Of a stretch of 64,000 bases of DNA, positions 49,469-61,119 are shown piece by piece. The notes below the pieces were generated by a model that was not told the origin of the DNA, ran no database searches, and worked only from the letters and a program-made list of their open reading frames with translations. The DNA is taken from contig NC_045147.1 of NCBI RefSeq assembly GCF_008831285.2, positions 18,392,854 to 18,456,853 of the forward strand, written 5' to 3'. A program made the position numbers and the translations under genes. The stretch is from Nymphaea colorata. Taxonomy: Eukaryota; Streptophyta; Magnoliopsida; Nymphaeales; Nymphaeaceae. Numbering within the stretch: position 1 is the stretch's first letter; every line of letters starts with the position of its first letter.

Positions 49469-49859
49469 TTTTGACCATACACGAGGCATTTCTGGTTTCA
49501 AAATCTACGCAGACAACTAGCCTTCATTACACAACGAACAATAGAATTTGTTTGCCAAGGGCATAAGGCCAAGAATGATAGGCATGGCACCCTCACAAGT
49601 CGCATTCACTTTAATTGTGCAAGTGCCGCGTGGTTAAAAGAAAATAAAATGCCATGAACTGATAAAGTTTGACCATACACGAGGCCATTCTGGTTTCAAA
49701 GTCAAAGTCTAGGTAGGTAGCTAGCCTTCATTACACAATTAACTATAGTATTTGTTTGCCAAGGGGATAAGGCCAAGAATGACAGACACGGCTCCTTCAC
49801 AAGTCGCATTCACTTTAATTGCGCAAGTGCCACGTGGTTAAACAAGAAAATGCCATGAA
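49469..49859. repeat. Tandem duplication of about 190 bp
   Basis: Copy A (about 49469-49660) and copy B (about 49668-49859) share long blocks: TTGACCATACACGAGG, TAGCCTTCATTACACAA, TTTGTTTGCCAAGG, TAAGGCCAAGAATGA, CACAAGTCGCATTCACTTTA and TGCCATGAA. Identity by eye is around 88-90%. It sits just 3' of BSH and may overlap its 3' UTR or terminator region. Confidence 0.85.
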
Positions 49860-50084
49860 AGTTATAGTAATATTGAATTCTCAAATGGAAACTATTACTA
49901 TGCATGTGAGAAAATATGCATAAAAGAACAAACTAGAATAAAATTTCTTGAATGGGCAAACCATACGTCATAAGAATGAGTAACTGTAAGTAGCTTCAGC
50001 TGATGGGTTATGGATCTTCGCCATCAGTTGTACAAATTCCTCAGCAGGCAGTCATCAATTGGAATAGGAACGGCAGAGCAATTA

Positions 50085-53000
50085 TTAGTCATCAGGTCTT
50101 TTCTTTAACCTACAAAAGGCAAAATAAACTTTTACCAGTGCAGTCGATGAATTATCAGATCCATCTATAAGCACTTTGTGCATCAAACTATACCATGATG
50201 CATTCGGAGTGGAAATACTTACCGAGCATATCTCTCTTCCTTTGCATCCAAAGCTTCTACTTCTTCAGCTGAGAGGATATCAATAATAGGCTCATATAAA
50301 TCCCACTCCTTCCTTTTTCTGTCCCCAGGGGTTTACAAAAACATAATGCACAGACAAGCAGGTCATCAATAATAACAGATTGAAAAATCAATCAGAATAC
50401 ACATGCAAAAAAATTCATAATGCTTCAAGTATATGAATCCGCTTTTCCACATGAGTGTACATAACTAAATTCCATAAAAATACCCAAAACGAGAGGTTAC
50501 CAAAAACTAGAGCATTTTTGCCAAGTTACATAAACTAGTAAAGCTACCTGCAGTGCCAGTCTCCACTATTATTGCAGGTAACCAACCTAATTACCTGGTT
50601 AAATCTGTCAACATAAGATTGTCCAGTCATGATATCCATTATCCCATGCATACTATTTTCCTTTTGTCTTTTCTTGTTCAAAAACATCAGGCAACAGGTT
50701 CAAGGTTTAAGATGTCCATAGTCTGCTATTTTCTCTTTACCAATACTTTGGCAAAATTTTCACAAAATTAGATATCCATACCATCAATCAGATTTCAGTG
50801 GACCACAGAACTTGTTGCAATTAATAAGGTCATACGTATCAACTTAATAGTGAATTCAGCACATACAAGAAAAGAGAATGAAACAGATTTTTTAGCATCT
50901 GCAGCAATGACCAATGCTGCCATTGCCTAATATCTAGAGCTCAAACCCTCAAACTAAGAACCTACCTGGTAACAGTAGACTTAGTTCCAAACAACTTCAC
51001 CAAGTCGAAAGCAGAACCCCTAGCTTACTGCAGAGATCCATATGCATCAGAATAACCATCTAGAAGCAAAGCATAAGAGGTATCCATTAGAGTGTTCAAA
51101 ATTAACTGCAAAGTAGAAACACGATAGGAAGATTGAATATGTGGCCTTTCACTGTTTCTCCAAGTATTCACAATTTCACATTCTTTCTTTCAATACAAAT
51201 CTAACTTCTGTTTTAAAGATTGAAGATAAGCCACACTACCTAGCAGAAACATGTTCAATTCCTCTCTCCCGACGACCTTTTTTGCCAACTCTTGTCTCTC
51301 TTGCAGAAGTAACACTTTGAGTTGCAACCTACAAAATCATGTATTCACAAGATCATAAACAGATGGACTTGTTTGCACCAATTAATACCAACATTAACAA
51401 AAAGCAAAATGCGAAAGACATACAGAAATAATAAGTATGCAGATTTACAAGCACATCAATGACAAAATGAAACAGGTAGGAAAGGACAAATGGTGGCAGA
51501 GAAAGCAGATTCTTCGAAGAAAAGGTCAACAAACTGACCTCGTAAAGTTGCTGCCTGATGGCAACTGCAATAGCGGGCTGCACCATGCATCCTTAGACAG
51601 TCAGAGATGATGAAGAAATGTAGCAAAAACAATTCAGTCTCAAAAATGTTCAATTTTTTAAGATTCAAAATAAACTGAAAAACACTTTTGAGAGAATTTT
51701 AGATCATTTCTCCAACTGCTTATATGATAATAAGTAGCAGAAGGGCCTAAATAGAGAAGTCTGAACATATCACTTCTCAATCCAAGAAAAACAAAACATA
51801 AGCAACAGAGCACAAGTAAAGGTCCAACTTAAAGCTATAAAACAATTCTTACTCCAACTTCAGGGTCTCCGATGTCCAATTCCTTGCAAAATATCCTTGC
51901 AAACTCTTCAGGATCGCTTTCAAAATTGTTAATATCCTGAATTTTGCAAAAAGTGTCACAAATAAAACTAAGAAAGATCTTCAGAATGAGCAAACAGCAG
52001 ATGCAAGTTAAATAATCCAAACTCCCGCAAGATACATTCAGAGTGAACAGCTTCCTCTGCTGCATTGAGGATCTTGTAGTTACATTGTTGAGCTAGTCCA
52101 CTATTCATTCTTGGACAAGGCTCAAAAATTTAACCAAATGAGAACGTGAACACTTTAGAAATGTATTTTCTCTGATCACTTGGGTGTTGAATTTCTTACC
52201 CAGAGAAATTGATCACGTATGACTGTGTTATTTACACGAAGATCAAGCTGCAGTAAAAACCACTTCCAAATTCAGAGGAAGAAAGAAACGAAGTAGGGGG
52301 GATTCAAATTATATAGAAAAGGCCAAGGCATAAAGAGAAGATTTCAGAAAACTTTTTACCTTGAGTGGCAAGACCTTTTCACCTGTGCTCATTTCCTGTC
52401 CTTCATATGATCGAAACTCTGTTAGCTGTGACTGAAAGCAGCACATGTAGTTGTCAGTCTAGTCATTCTGTTGGAGCCTGCTGACTAACAAGCATATGCA
52501 TAAGACATATTTTCTCAACAAAAAGGATGGCTCATGTTATAAGACTAGCATGAACAAATCACAGTTAATTAAGTAGATACCGTATAAACATGCAATCATA
52601 TAAATTATATATAGCAATAAAGAGCAACATTCTTACAAGTTACATGTACGAGTATTATACGGCGAGGAATTTCTCGGGTATAATATGGCAAAGTTGTATA
52701 TCTCGGGAAAATCTCAACAAATTTTTAAAAAATTTAAAGCATTTAATACATCCTGAAAATTATAAAAAAATATAAAATATTAAAAAATGCAAAAATGTGA
52801 AAAACCGTGTATAATACGCATATTCGTGGTTTTTCACGTTTAAAAAAAAAACGTGTTTTTTTACCTTTTATACAGCTTTTTTACCTTTTATACGGCTGAC
52901 TGTGTTTTGGCATATTATACACATCTTTTTTGAATAAGACGCGTTTTTTATGACAATGTCCAAAAGTATACCGAAAGTCAGCAAGTGCACAATACTGGGT

Positions 53001-56000
53001 TACTAATGTAATCCAGGCTCGCATCCATAAGGTTTCTCCATCTCATGACCCATAAAGAATAAAACATATAAATAAAAGCATTCACTAACTTTGGTTTACT
53101 AAGACCACCATCAAACAACCATCTATTTCCTTCAGAAATAAGAACGCTTGCCAAACATTTGCAGATCAAACCAGTCGACAGCAGCATTGTCATTTTCCTG
53201 TTAGGACAGTACCATTGGAAGCACACAAAGAAAACAATAACGGGCGTCCATGCATACACACAGACCAGTGGCAATTTCTGGCCATGCCATTACAATGAGA
53301 GGGCACATAGAGGAAACCATAAGGCATCTCTATGTGTACAAACAGACGATTGCCCTGCCATAACATTACGCTTAAAGAGCCAGAGAGGAAAAACGAAGGG
53401 AACACCATGCATACAAATTGAAAGGTGGAGAGAGTTGCACTTTCCATTAACCGTGACATGCTTAGTAATTCAGAAAAGTATATGATGCTTTGGGGTTATC
53501 ATTTCATTATATAAGGGTCGATGCATTACGCAAGTCCATATATTCAGGTAAGTCTAAGAACTTATGAACATCACTATGTTACCAATTGTACTATTTATTG
53601 TGAAGTTCAATAATACATATAAACTTAACCCATCCATGTGGTAGTTATAATTTTACACGCATCAGAAACTAAAATTATTAAACATCCCAACTTAAAGCTG
53701 CAATTAATTGAAAACCATTAGAAGATCATGTTTATCCACATAATGTATTGTCAACGCACAATTTAGAAAAAGGAAGAAACAAATGTCCATTATGACCAAC
53801 TGAATAACCATATACTTCATTCATAAAATATCCTCTATTGGTGTCCAGATGCAATTGCCTTGACCTGAGATGGCAAATGAACATTTTCATTCGACAGTTT
53901 TTCGAGATAAAAGAAAGATGACTGCTCAGTCTTTTACTTGTTGAATCCAATTAAACAAAATGACCATTTTTTATAGTCAATAAGAATGTAAAGAAACACA
54001 CAAAGAACTAACTTATAAAATTATTGAAATAAAACAAAAGGGAGAAGAGTGACTAGCATCCAAGCATGTTATACATCCTTGACCTACTTGAATAGATTGT
54101 GCAATAGGTGTAATAAAAGCTGGCGGCAATTTCAAATCCTTAACTGTCCGCCTTGCAAACACCACCACTTCTGAGTCTGGGTCTGCATAAAACATAAGCA
54201 CACAAAAACATGATTAAATCTTTGACATGAGTGCACCAAATTCAGAATACGTGGCACTGGCTTTATGAAAGAGACAAGCAACTATGATTTTATAGTTAAT
54301 GTAGTAAACTTTAGAAAAAGTTACATAAGAATCTCACTTAACCATTAAGAAAGGGGCCAGGTTATGTGCTTACTGACTGTAAGCATTTTCAATCTACAAG
54401 TATGTGCTAAGCTCCTGGTACAATGAGGAAAAGTAAAGGAAAAGAGGCCTCACTCAAGGCCTCTTGGGGTTTGTTCTAAATTTTAAATAGATCCATCATT
54501 TCTTGGTGCATCTAAATTTACTATGATGTTTACAGTAGATGCTTAAAGGTCTCAAACAAATAAATTTAGTCAAGCCATGAGAGCCTAACACATCTCTGTG
54601 GGTTCACCCAGGGACCAGAGAAGTTCTTCCATCACTAGAATCAGAATGTAACAAGGTATATCGTCCCAGTTGAAATCTATGGCAAACAAGATCTCTTGGA
54701 AGCAAGTGTACATGCGGAACCAGTGGATACTTCAACCCAGAAGGTTTGACTGAGGGTACCTCACAGAGGTCTCATTTTCAAATCGTTTGACTTAATGATA
54801 GGAAAAACCCTGTTTTGGCTGGACAGGTGCGGGGGAGGTGTTCCACTACATGCAATCGAAGCTTACCTCCAGCTCCTAGTATTCCAGGACCCTAAAGTAA
54901 CGATTCTGGATATGCGGCGGCTTCCCAATTGGTATGGTTTCAATGAGGATTTGTCTAACTTCATTGGCAACAGATTGCAATTATGCTCCCCTTCCAGTTC
55001 CAGCCTCCTGGATACTCTCATGTGGGATGGGAGTGAGGTGTCGTCCATGAGGAAAGCTGATATTTGGAACTTAATACGTCATAAAGCTGCTGTACAGGTT
55101 TGGAGGGAATGGTTGTGGGGCAATGTTGGCCACCCTAGAGTGAAGTGGTTTCTATACATGGCCTGTGGAGCTAGGTCCAGATTCAAGAGGCATTGGTCGC
55201 TTGTTTTCTTTTTTTTGACTTGTCTTCCTCTCCCAAATTGAGAGGCAACAGAACATGGGATATTTCCAAGACTTTGAGGGTAAGGAAGGCTACAATAAAA
55301 CCTTTTACTAAAGCCTAAGTATCCAATTCTCAAGTGATTCCATTCAACATGAGTACCATTCTGGCTTTAATGTAAGCTGCAGTGCTTCATTTTTCACAAA
55401 CAGTTGCTGATACAGAGTAAATTCGACGAAAACAACTTATATAACAGAATTATTCAGGTGTTTCTAACTTCATCTCTCACCAACTCAATAGAAGTTAGAT
55501 AATCCATCTTCTTTCAGAAAGAAATCGACATAAACTGATAGGTGTTAGCATTCCAAAGATAAATAAGAGAAAAGCATTAAAAAAACGGGAATTTAAGCTG
55601 AAACTAAGTACCATTAAGAAATACAACTACCAAGCAGCACAACCCAATTAATCTATGAATACCCAATTCTGCACATACCCGTAGGGTTCCATGTAAACGT
55701 ATCCTTGAAACGCTGTCCCTCTACTTCAACATCAACACGAATGGGAACCAAATTCTCCGACGTCGGCCTGTATTCAAGACAGAGTTTCTTAACCACAAAC
55801 GCAAGGTTTCCTGAAGTAACGGCCTACTCTAGCAAGAGCTAACTGCTAAAGCATGAAAAAAACAAAATAACAGATAAACTTTACGATATAACAGGCCAGA
55901 AGGGGAAAGCAAAAGAGAATCACAAGCCCTAACGCGACAAAGCCTCTGCTCTCTAATAGAAGCGCAAGGTGCTCGAATGGGGAGCCACCACGACGGATTA

Positions 56001-56278
56001 GTCCACCACAGAAGGCAATAATCATGGAGTTAGGTTTCAATCCAACCATCAAAATAGCAACACGATCAACCCCAGAACGATTTGACAAGACGCTGCTCGT
56101 TTCAGGAGAACGGTTGACTGAAAGGAGATATGCCTAGGGTCCGACCTGCCGGTATTGTTCATATGCGTGGCTGACGAACACAAGACCGAGGGAAAATGCT
56201 ACACCATAGAAGGAAGATACGAATTTACATTCGAAATTTCGTCGCCAATTTCGGGGCGCCCGCCGGAAAAGTCTTCAT
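50085..56278 (-). CDS. BSH: SWI/SNF core subunit SNF5/INI1 (BUSHY GROWTH)
   Basis: Eleven coding exons (56278-56229, 55767-55679, 54182-54088, 52431-52360, 52247-52200, 51936-51853, 51577-51539, 51328-51240, 51019-50966, 50318-50223, 50109-50085) give 741 nt and 246 aa, close to Arabidopsis BSH (about 240 aa). The protein is the SNF5-domain core subunit of nuclear SWI/SNF chromatin remodellers. It starts MKTFPAGAP. Recognisable blocks are NLVPIRVDV (residues 22-30), VFARRTVKDLKLPPAF, LPLKLDLRVNN (99-109), RDQFLW (113-118), NNFESDPEEFA, GDPEVGPAIAVAIRQQLYE and SARETRVGKKGRR; the tail is KRKEWDLYEP to EERYARLKKRPDD. Exon 1 (16 codons) was placed by finding KFR-M split across donor AT|GTAAAT. 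The last 25-nt exon is the least certain: a read-through alternative stops directly after YAR. Intron 2 holds a LINE fragment in antisense. Confidence 0.93.
52640..52940. other. AT-rich insertion-like block in BSH intron 3
   Basis: A run with repeated TATAC/GTATAA motifs, poly-A tracts and a 21-22-bp near-tandem pair TTTTTTACCTTTTATACRGCT (52857-52899) stands out from the rest of the intron. It may be a degenerate transposon, but I cannot name a family. Confidence 0.35.
54600..55250 (+). mobile_element. LINE fragment (reverse-transcriptase 3' region)
   Basis: An open frame at 54795-55241 reads LFWLDRCGGGVPL, then DIWNLIRHKAAVQVWREWLW and HPRVKWFLYMACGAR. This is the layout of the C-terminal, zf-RVT-like end of plant L1-type non-LTR retrotransposon ORF2. 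Endonuclease and RT catalytic domains are absent, so this is a 5'- and probably 3'-truncated piece. It lies antisense to BSH in intron 2 (54183-55678). The frame is still open for 148 codons. Confidence 0.75.
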
Positions 56279-56482
56279 GGTCGCCCGCCGTTGCTTCTTC
56301 GCGCGCAGGGGTTCAGTTCAGGGAGGAAATGGTTTGGCGTTTGTGATTTCAAAAGGTTGGGGACTAACAAGGCACCGGTTCTAAGTAAGTTCGCGATTTT
56401 CGTCGCTCTCCGGACCACTACAGGACTTTCGAGCGTTTGGATGATAAATTAAAACGAGGTTCTTGAGGCAAAACCTGGTTTT

Positions 56483-56892
56483 GGGTGTGTTTGGATAACA
56501 TGAAAAATGACTTTGACCAAAACCCATTTTTCACAAAAACTGGTTTTACAAATGGAGTGAATTCACAAAAAACTGTTTTTTCAGTGTCTTACCCAAACAC
56601 AAAAACCAATTTTTAAAAACCACTTAAAAAGCTTGGTTTACACACACACATATTATGTATATATATATATATATATAAAACCTTTTTTTACAAGTATCTT
56701 CAAAAATTCAGTTTTTATCATCCAAACAAAAATCAGGTTTTGAAAAGTGAAAACATGAATTTTGCTTTGTCATCCAAACAGGCCAACCAGGTTTTGAAAA
56801 CTCATTAAAAAACCAGGTTGTAACAAACCCAACTTTTATGAAAACCAGGTTTATGAAAGTGTCATTTTACGTTGTCCAAAAAACAAAGGCCC
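56483..56892. mobile_element. MITE-like terminal inverted repeat element
   Basis: The left end GGGTGTGTTTGGATAACATG matches the reverse complement of the right end (GGCCTTTGTTTTTTGGACAACG), continuing to AAAATGAC on both sides. The inside carries several further CATCCAAACA and AAACCTGGTTTT motifs, suggesting nested or internally duplicated copies. No target duplication was certain. A non-autonomous DNA transposon is likely. Confidence 0.5.
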
Positions 56893-57276
56893 TGCAGCTT
56901 TTCATATCACATTTTATCGTCATATGTAGCCCTTTCATGTTGTAACTTAGGTGAGAGTACAATTCGAGAACTGTTAGAGGACATTTGTTTAAAAAAACGT
57001 TGTATTATTAAAATACATATTTAAGCATTTTTCTTAAAAATGAGCGTATTCATTCTTTAGTTGTTGGATTTAAATGTGATGTGCATGTTTTAATTTGCTA
57101 TAGATCCTATGTTTTCCCAACCGTGTAGTGAGGTTTATTTGAGTACTTGAAAGTAGATCCCACCATGGACTCGATGGTGCTGATCAAGGTAAGCGAGCGA
57201 ATGACAAGAAGCCATCTCTTTACGTGCAAACTAAAGTTGCGTACATTTTCTTTAATTTCAAGAACTTTTGTGGACT

Positions 57277-57313
<37 letters not shown>

Positions 57314-57592
57314 TGTACTCATAAATTGTGTTATATTTCAGGTGAGCTAAAAAAGAAGTACTCGATGGTGCTAAAGCCCCTTACTCCCTGGGTTCAGGAC
57401 AGGTACCAAGAGTGTTGTGAAGTTTTCAACGCATATCAGCTTATACACTAGTTTTACACCATTGTCCTGTGTGTGAAAGGAGGGTGTTGAGAGAAGGGAG
57501 ACAAGAACTTAGTCTGCTTAGCTTCATATAATGATACTTTAAATCTCAAAATCAACAATACTTCTCAACACCATCAAGATAGCACCTTTTAG

Positions 57593-57650
57593 GAACCGAA
57601 CTAAGGACGTGGATATAACAGGCCACTCAACCCGACCAGTTGCGCTACCC
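57593..57650 (-). mobile_element. tRNA-like SINE head
   Basis: The minus strand has TAGCGCAACTGG (A-box, 57636-57647) followed about 33 bp later by AGTTCGGTTC (B-box-like, 57593-57602). This spacing is typical of tRNA-derived SINE promoters. No cloverleaf with paired acceptor ends is visible, so a true tRNA gene is unlikely. Confidence 0.4.
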
Positions 57651-59918
57651 AACCCAACATGGAGCCCTACAATTCAGGTCTGGATCTTTTTTATTAAACA
57701 TTGATCCAGCTATTTTGGATGACATTTCTACTTCTCTCGACCTTTTACAATAATGTGCTGAAATCAAGGGCGACTTTCTTTTTCTATCGCCTTTTCTTCT
57801 TTACAGCTCGCAGGAAGTACCGGCGGTTGCATGCATCGCAAATATCAGTACTTGCGTGCCCTACTAGCTATTTCCTTGACCATTACTCAACACACCGAAA
57901 GTTTTGCTTTTGCTGCTTTTTGGAACATTTTACAGCTAACTAAACGCATCAGCAGTTTTTGTATCTCTTGTCTAAAACATAGTTAAAATGACCAAACCGA
58001 CCACAGCTTAGATTGACAAAGCTGGATCCCTAACCACTGGTCCATTCACATCGTTCTTCCTGGGAGGAATTGGCACCTCTCCTAGATCTTAACTTGGTTT
58101 ATTCATTCTCGAAAATTGGATTGGTAAAATAATCTATTCTCACTTGAATGCATAATGAATTCCCTAATATTTGAATTATGTATGTAAAACAGCAGTTCCT
58201 GAAATAGCAGTTTTCTGACAATCTAAAGGATCTGCCGGGGATAGTGAGTTGTTCACATGTGGGAGGTTCAGAGTTTGATAATTGAGATGAGTAATCTTCT
58301 TTGCCAGGCAAAAGCTAGCAGTCGAGAGGCCATACAAGGGAGGGAATCAAGTCAGATCTGCATAGAGGAAACCCTAAACTATGGAAGAAATAATGGCTCC
58401 AAAGCAAATCCTTCACAACCAAAATAGACAACACTTTGATCGAGTTGCAATCTTAAGTCGTCGTTAGACACTAGGGACATCGTGTAAATCTTATGAATCT
58501 GCCTCAAAAATTGAGGTTGACTCATAAAATATTAGAATTAATATTTCATGCATGTAGCATAATCTTTACGGCAAATTTATGAAACACTCAAAAGATGTCT
58601 CTACTGCCAAACAACTTGGTCAGAACTAAAGTTCTTCATTAGGTTGAAGGAGGTCAAAACTTCAACATTAGGGCTGTGATAATATCTTTCAGTCTGTATA
58701 TCCAACAGAAAAAGAGGCCTTTCAATAATAAGAATATTGTTGTTTGTTGTAGGAAAATAGTGTGATATGCTCACCGCTTAATTGTTGAATCAATGAACAA
58801 TATCGATAACCATGTTATATTTCCTGCTACAAGAATATCGGTTCCTGAAACATGTGTTTTAAGAAGATTATTAAATGCCCTTTAATAGTTGTCTTTTTAT
58901 TTGTTAACTGCATGAGGACTCTGCGCCAAAACATGACGAAACTAATTTGTGTTGCTTTCATCTCTATCTGTTCATGCAGGGTTGAAAAAGTAGTCGATTG
59001 TGCAGTGTAACAACATTGAGGTCATATTCATATGGATGTCCCGTCGAGTGAGTCCCAAACTCAAGCATCAATGGTAGCAGACTGGAACATGTTCCCATGA
59101 TCAGACAAAGCTGCTTTCATTCTGCTGGTCGGATCTGGATTCACGTAGATTGCATCCACAAGTGACACGAATCTGAGGATCAAGAAGAATCATATATGGA
59201 ATGGAGGAAGGGGTATTTGGTTTACAAATGCGCATCTTTTTTTCACAGAGAAAACGGCAAGCATATTTGATTAGTTGATTAAGACTCTGATAGCAACAAC
59301 TGATCATAATTAGTGGCGTTCCTGTCAAAGTGTTAAATCTTCGTGCCCGCACTCACACACCACTCTGATAAATTTTCTTCCAATAAACAAGCCGGCCACC
59401 TACCGAGGCGGTTGGGAAGAGATTCATGGCCCCAACTGCCCCATCTCTCTCTTTTTTTGCTTTAAAATGAAGTTAAAGTTAATCTGCTGGTAATGGCATT
59501 AGTATGAACATGGTTGAGTTTTAATACGCAATAGTTTATTCTGGCAACAATGACATCAGAGAGGACCACAACCAAACACATCAAAGAAAGACATGCTTTG
59601 CCGCCCATTCCAGATTTGGGTATACAGCAAAGCACTCCTGCCTTCAGATGCACGTCATTCGATGCAGGGAAGAAGATGGTGGTGGTGACAAAGTTGCATC
59701 GGAAGCAAGACACGAGGCATGTCACATCCCAACAACAACACTTTTGAGTTATTTAAAAATATCAAAGTATAACATTATTCAAATTTCATATTCCTTTGTA
59801 CTAATTAAAGCTGTACATGAAACTTTATCTTGATATTTACGTCTAAGCTTCTCTTCTTTTGGCTGCCTACCGAACAAAACTGTGGAGAGAGAGAATGTGT
59901 GGAAGGAAGAGAGAGAGA

Positions 59919-60959
59919 TTAATATTTATAAATATTCACGGCTGCCCTTGTGATCTTCAACCTCTTTACAGTAGTAAGAAAAATCCTGCAAGGAAAAGAG
60001 GAAAAGATAAATGTGGGTTCCGTCGAGAAATTTCAAACTGTAGGCAAAGAAACGCAGAAGCGTATATGGTCACTTACTCCCAAGGGACATCTCCCACCAT
60101 CATCCAATCTCCTTCTTTATCTTCATAGGTTAATACATACATCCCTTTTGAACATTCGCCTGAGATATCATGATCTAAAGCAAATTCACAGGAGAAAAAA
60201 GCCAACAATATTAGAATAACGCGGGGTACGCTTCCTTGTGCATAGAAGGTAGATGAAGATAGGATATAATAGAAAAAACAGCTTCCTCTCAGCAGTTCTA
60301 AAGAAGAAGAATTATATGAAAGGTATTGGAGATCTAATGGAGATCACCTTTTGTTATGAGAATTGCACAGTTCCGGTGAAAATCAGCAAGTTAAGTTTCT
60401 GATCATACGATAAATGATCTTTTTACATATATGTTTAACAGCTTAGAGAGAAAGAGAGGGAGAGAGAGATTTACCGAAAATGCTAGTCTTGAACATATCT
60501 CCGAGGGCTCTTATCAGTCCACCGTAATCGTCAAACGTGAGCAAGTCGAGTTTACGGCCGATTGGGACTCCCTCCTTGTAGACCTTGACGAAGAAAGTGG
60601 CCGGATTCCGGCGCCGCGCCGTAATCTGGCTGCGAAGGTGGGATCTGATCGGCGGCCAACCGGAGAGTTGGTCCCTGCAAGCACCACGTGAAGAAAGAAT
60701 GGCGGCATCAAGGGAAAGGAAAAAAAAAACTTGCGTGAACGAATTCGCAACGGGAGGACTGTGACACATTAGAGCAATAAAATTAATCAGAGCCGCACCT
60801 TGCTGCGGACGAAAGCTGCGATTTAGAGGTCGAGACGCTGAGACCTAAGCTCAGCTCTGTGCTCAGATCGCCGTGGTGGTGAGCGAGGGAGGACGCCGAA
60901 GAGGAGTGGGAGGCGTAGCTGCTGCTTGAGCAAGAGGAGTCGCAAGCGTCGGCATCCAT
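59919..60959 (-). CDS. Aux/IAA auxin-signalling repressor
   Basis: Four exons, 60959-60799, 60674-60475, 60174-60078 and 59985-59919, give 525 nt and 174 aa. Aux/IAA proteins bind ARF factors, recruit TOPLESS and are degraded by SCF-TIR1/AFB in response to auxin. Domain I is TELSLGLSV (34-42), holding an LxLxL repression motif. The domain II degron is [10 protein letters not shown] (56-65) with a GWPPIR core, but Ser replaces the usual Val before Gly. The PB1 domains III/IV run from FFVKV (Lys84) to [16 protein letters not shown] (137-152) and [14 protein letters not shown] Ser-rich N-terminus precedes domain I. The linker between domains II and III is only about 16 residues, making a short member. 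The conserved Lys-Arg pair between domains I and II is missing. The start is the first ATG after the TATA box. The IAA number cannot be assigned. Confidence 0.94.
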
Positions 60960-61049
60960 CGGCGGCGCTGAGAGGAAGAAGATCGGTGGAGAGGCGGACT
61001 GGAGGAGGTTTCACGGATCAATAAATAGCGAGAGAGAGAGAAAGACAGA

Positions 61050-61057
61050 ATATATAG
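61050..61057 (-). promoter_or_regulatory. TATA box of the Aux/IAA gene
   Basis: The minus strand reads CTATATAT about 90 bp above the ATG at 60959, followed by a CT-rich leader (GA repeats on the plus strand). A second, weaker CTATTTATTG lies nearer the gene at about 61018-61027. Confidence 0.55.
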
Positions 61058-61094
61058 AAAGAGGTCGCCAAACGACTCTTGGGTACGTTTGAAC

Positions 61095-61114
61095 TGTCGC
61101 GATGGTGGCCGACA
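61095..61114. promoter_or_regulatory. Bipartite auxin-response element (inverted, 8-bp spacer)
   Basis: TGTCGC (61095-61100), eight bases, then CCGACA (61109-61114), which is TGTCGG on the minus strand. Two TGTCNN sites facing each other with a 7-8 bp spacer are the arrangement bound cooperatively by ARF dimers (IR7/IR8, also called ER7/ER8). It lies about 135-155 bp upstream of the Aux/IAA start codon and just above the TATA box. A further TGTCGC is at 61172-61177. Confidence 0.6.
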
Positions 61115-61119
61115 TGCTT

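Larger units (their letters stand above)
46750..50084. other. Intergenic, repeats only
   Basis: Between P450 copy 3 and BSH no exon is supported. The stretch has a foldback element (47948-48105), a SINE-tail-like piece near 49.13-49.19 kb (GCGAAGC, CCTCAGGATTCAGAG) and a tandem duplication of about 190 bp (49469-49859). Confidence 0.5.
56300..59918. other. Intergenic between BSH and Aux/IAA
   Basis: Contains a MITE-like inverted-repeat element (56483-56892), TA microsatellites (56657-56678 and 57280-57311) and a SINE-like head (57593-57650). A piece near 58.57-58.62 kb resembles the foldback element at 48 kb. No exon of a known family was recognised. Part of the right end will be Aux/IAA 3' UTR. 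Confidence 0.5.

Noticed and set aside
57147-57451. Two small exon-like pieces sharing CTCGATGGTGCT, one followed by GTAAGC
   Set aside because: Splice-like edges exist, but the joined peptide matches nothing known and the pieces are separated by a TA microsatellite.
60443-60769. 108-codon minus-strand frame extending past Aux/IAA exon 2
   Set aside because: Exon 2 is 60475-60674; the extra residues on both sides are intron sequence, as shown by the fit of domains I and IV.
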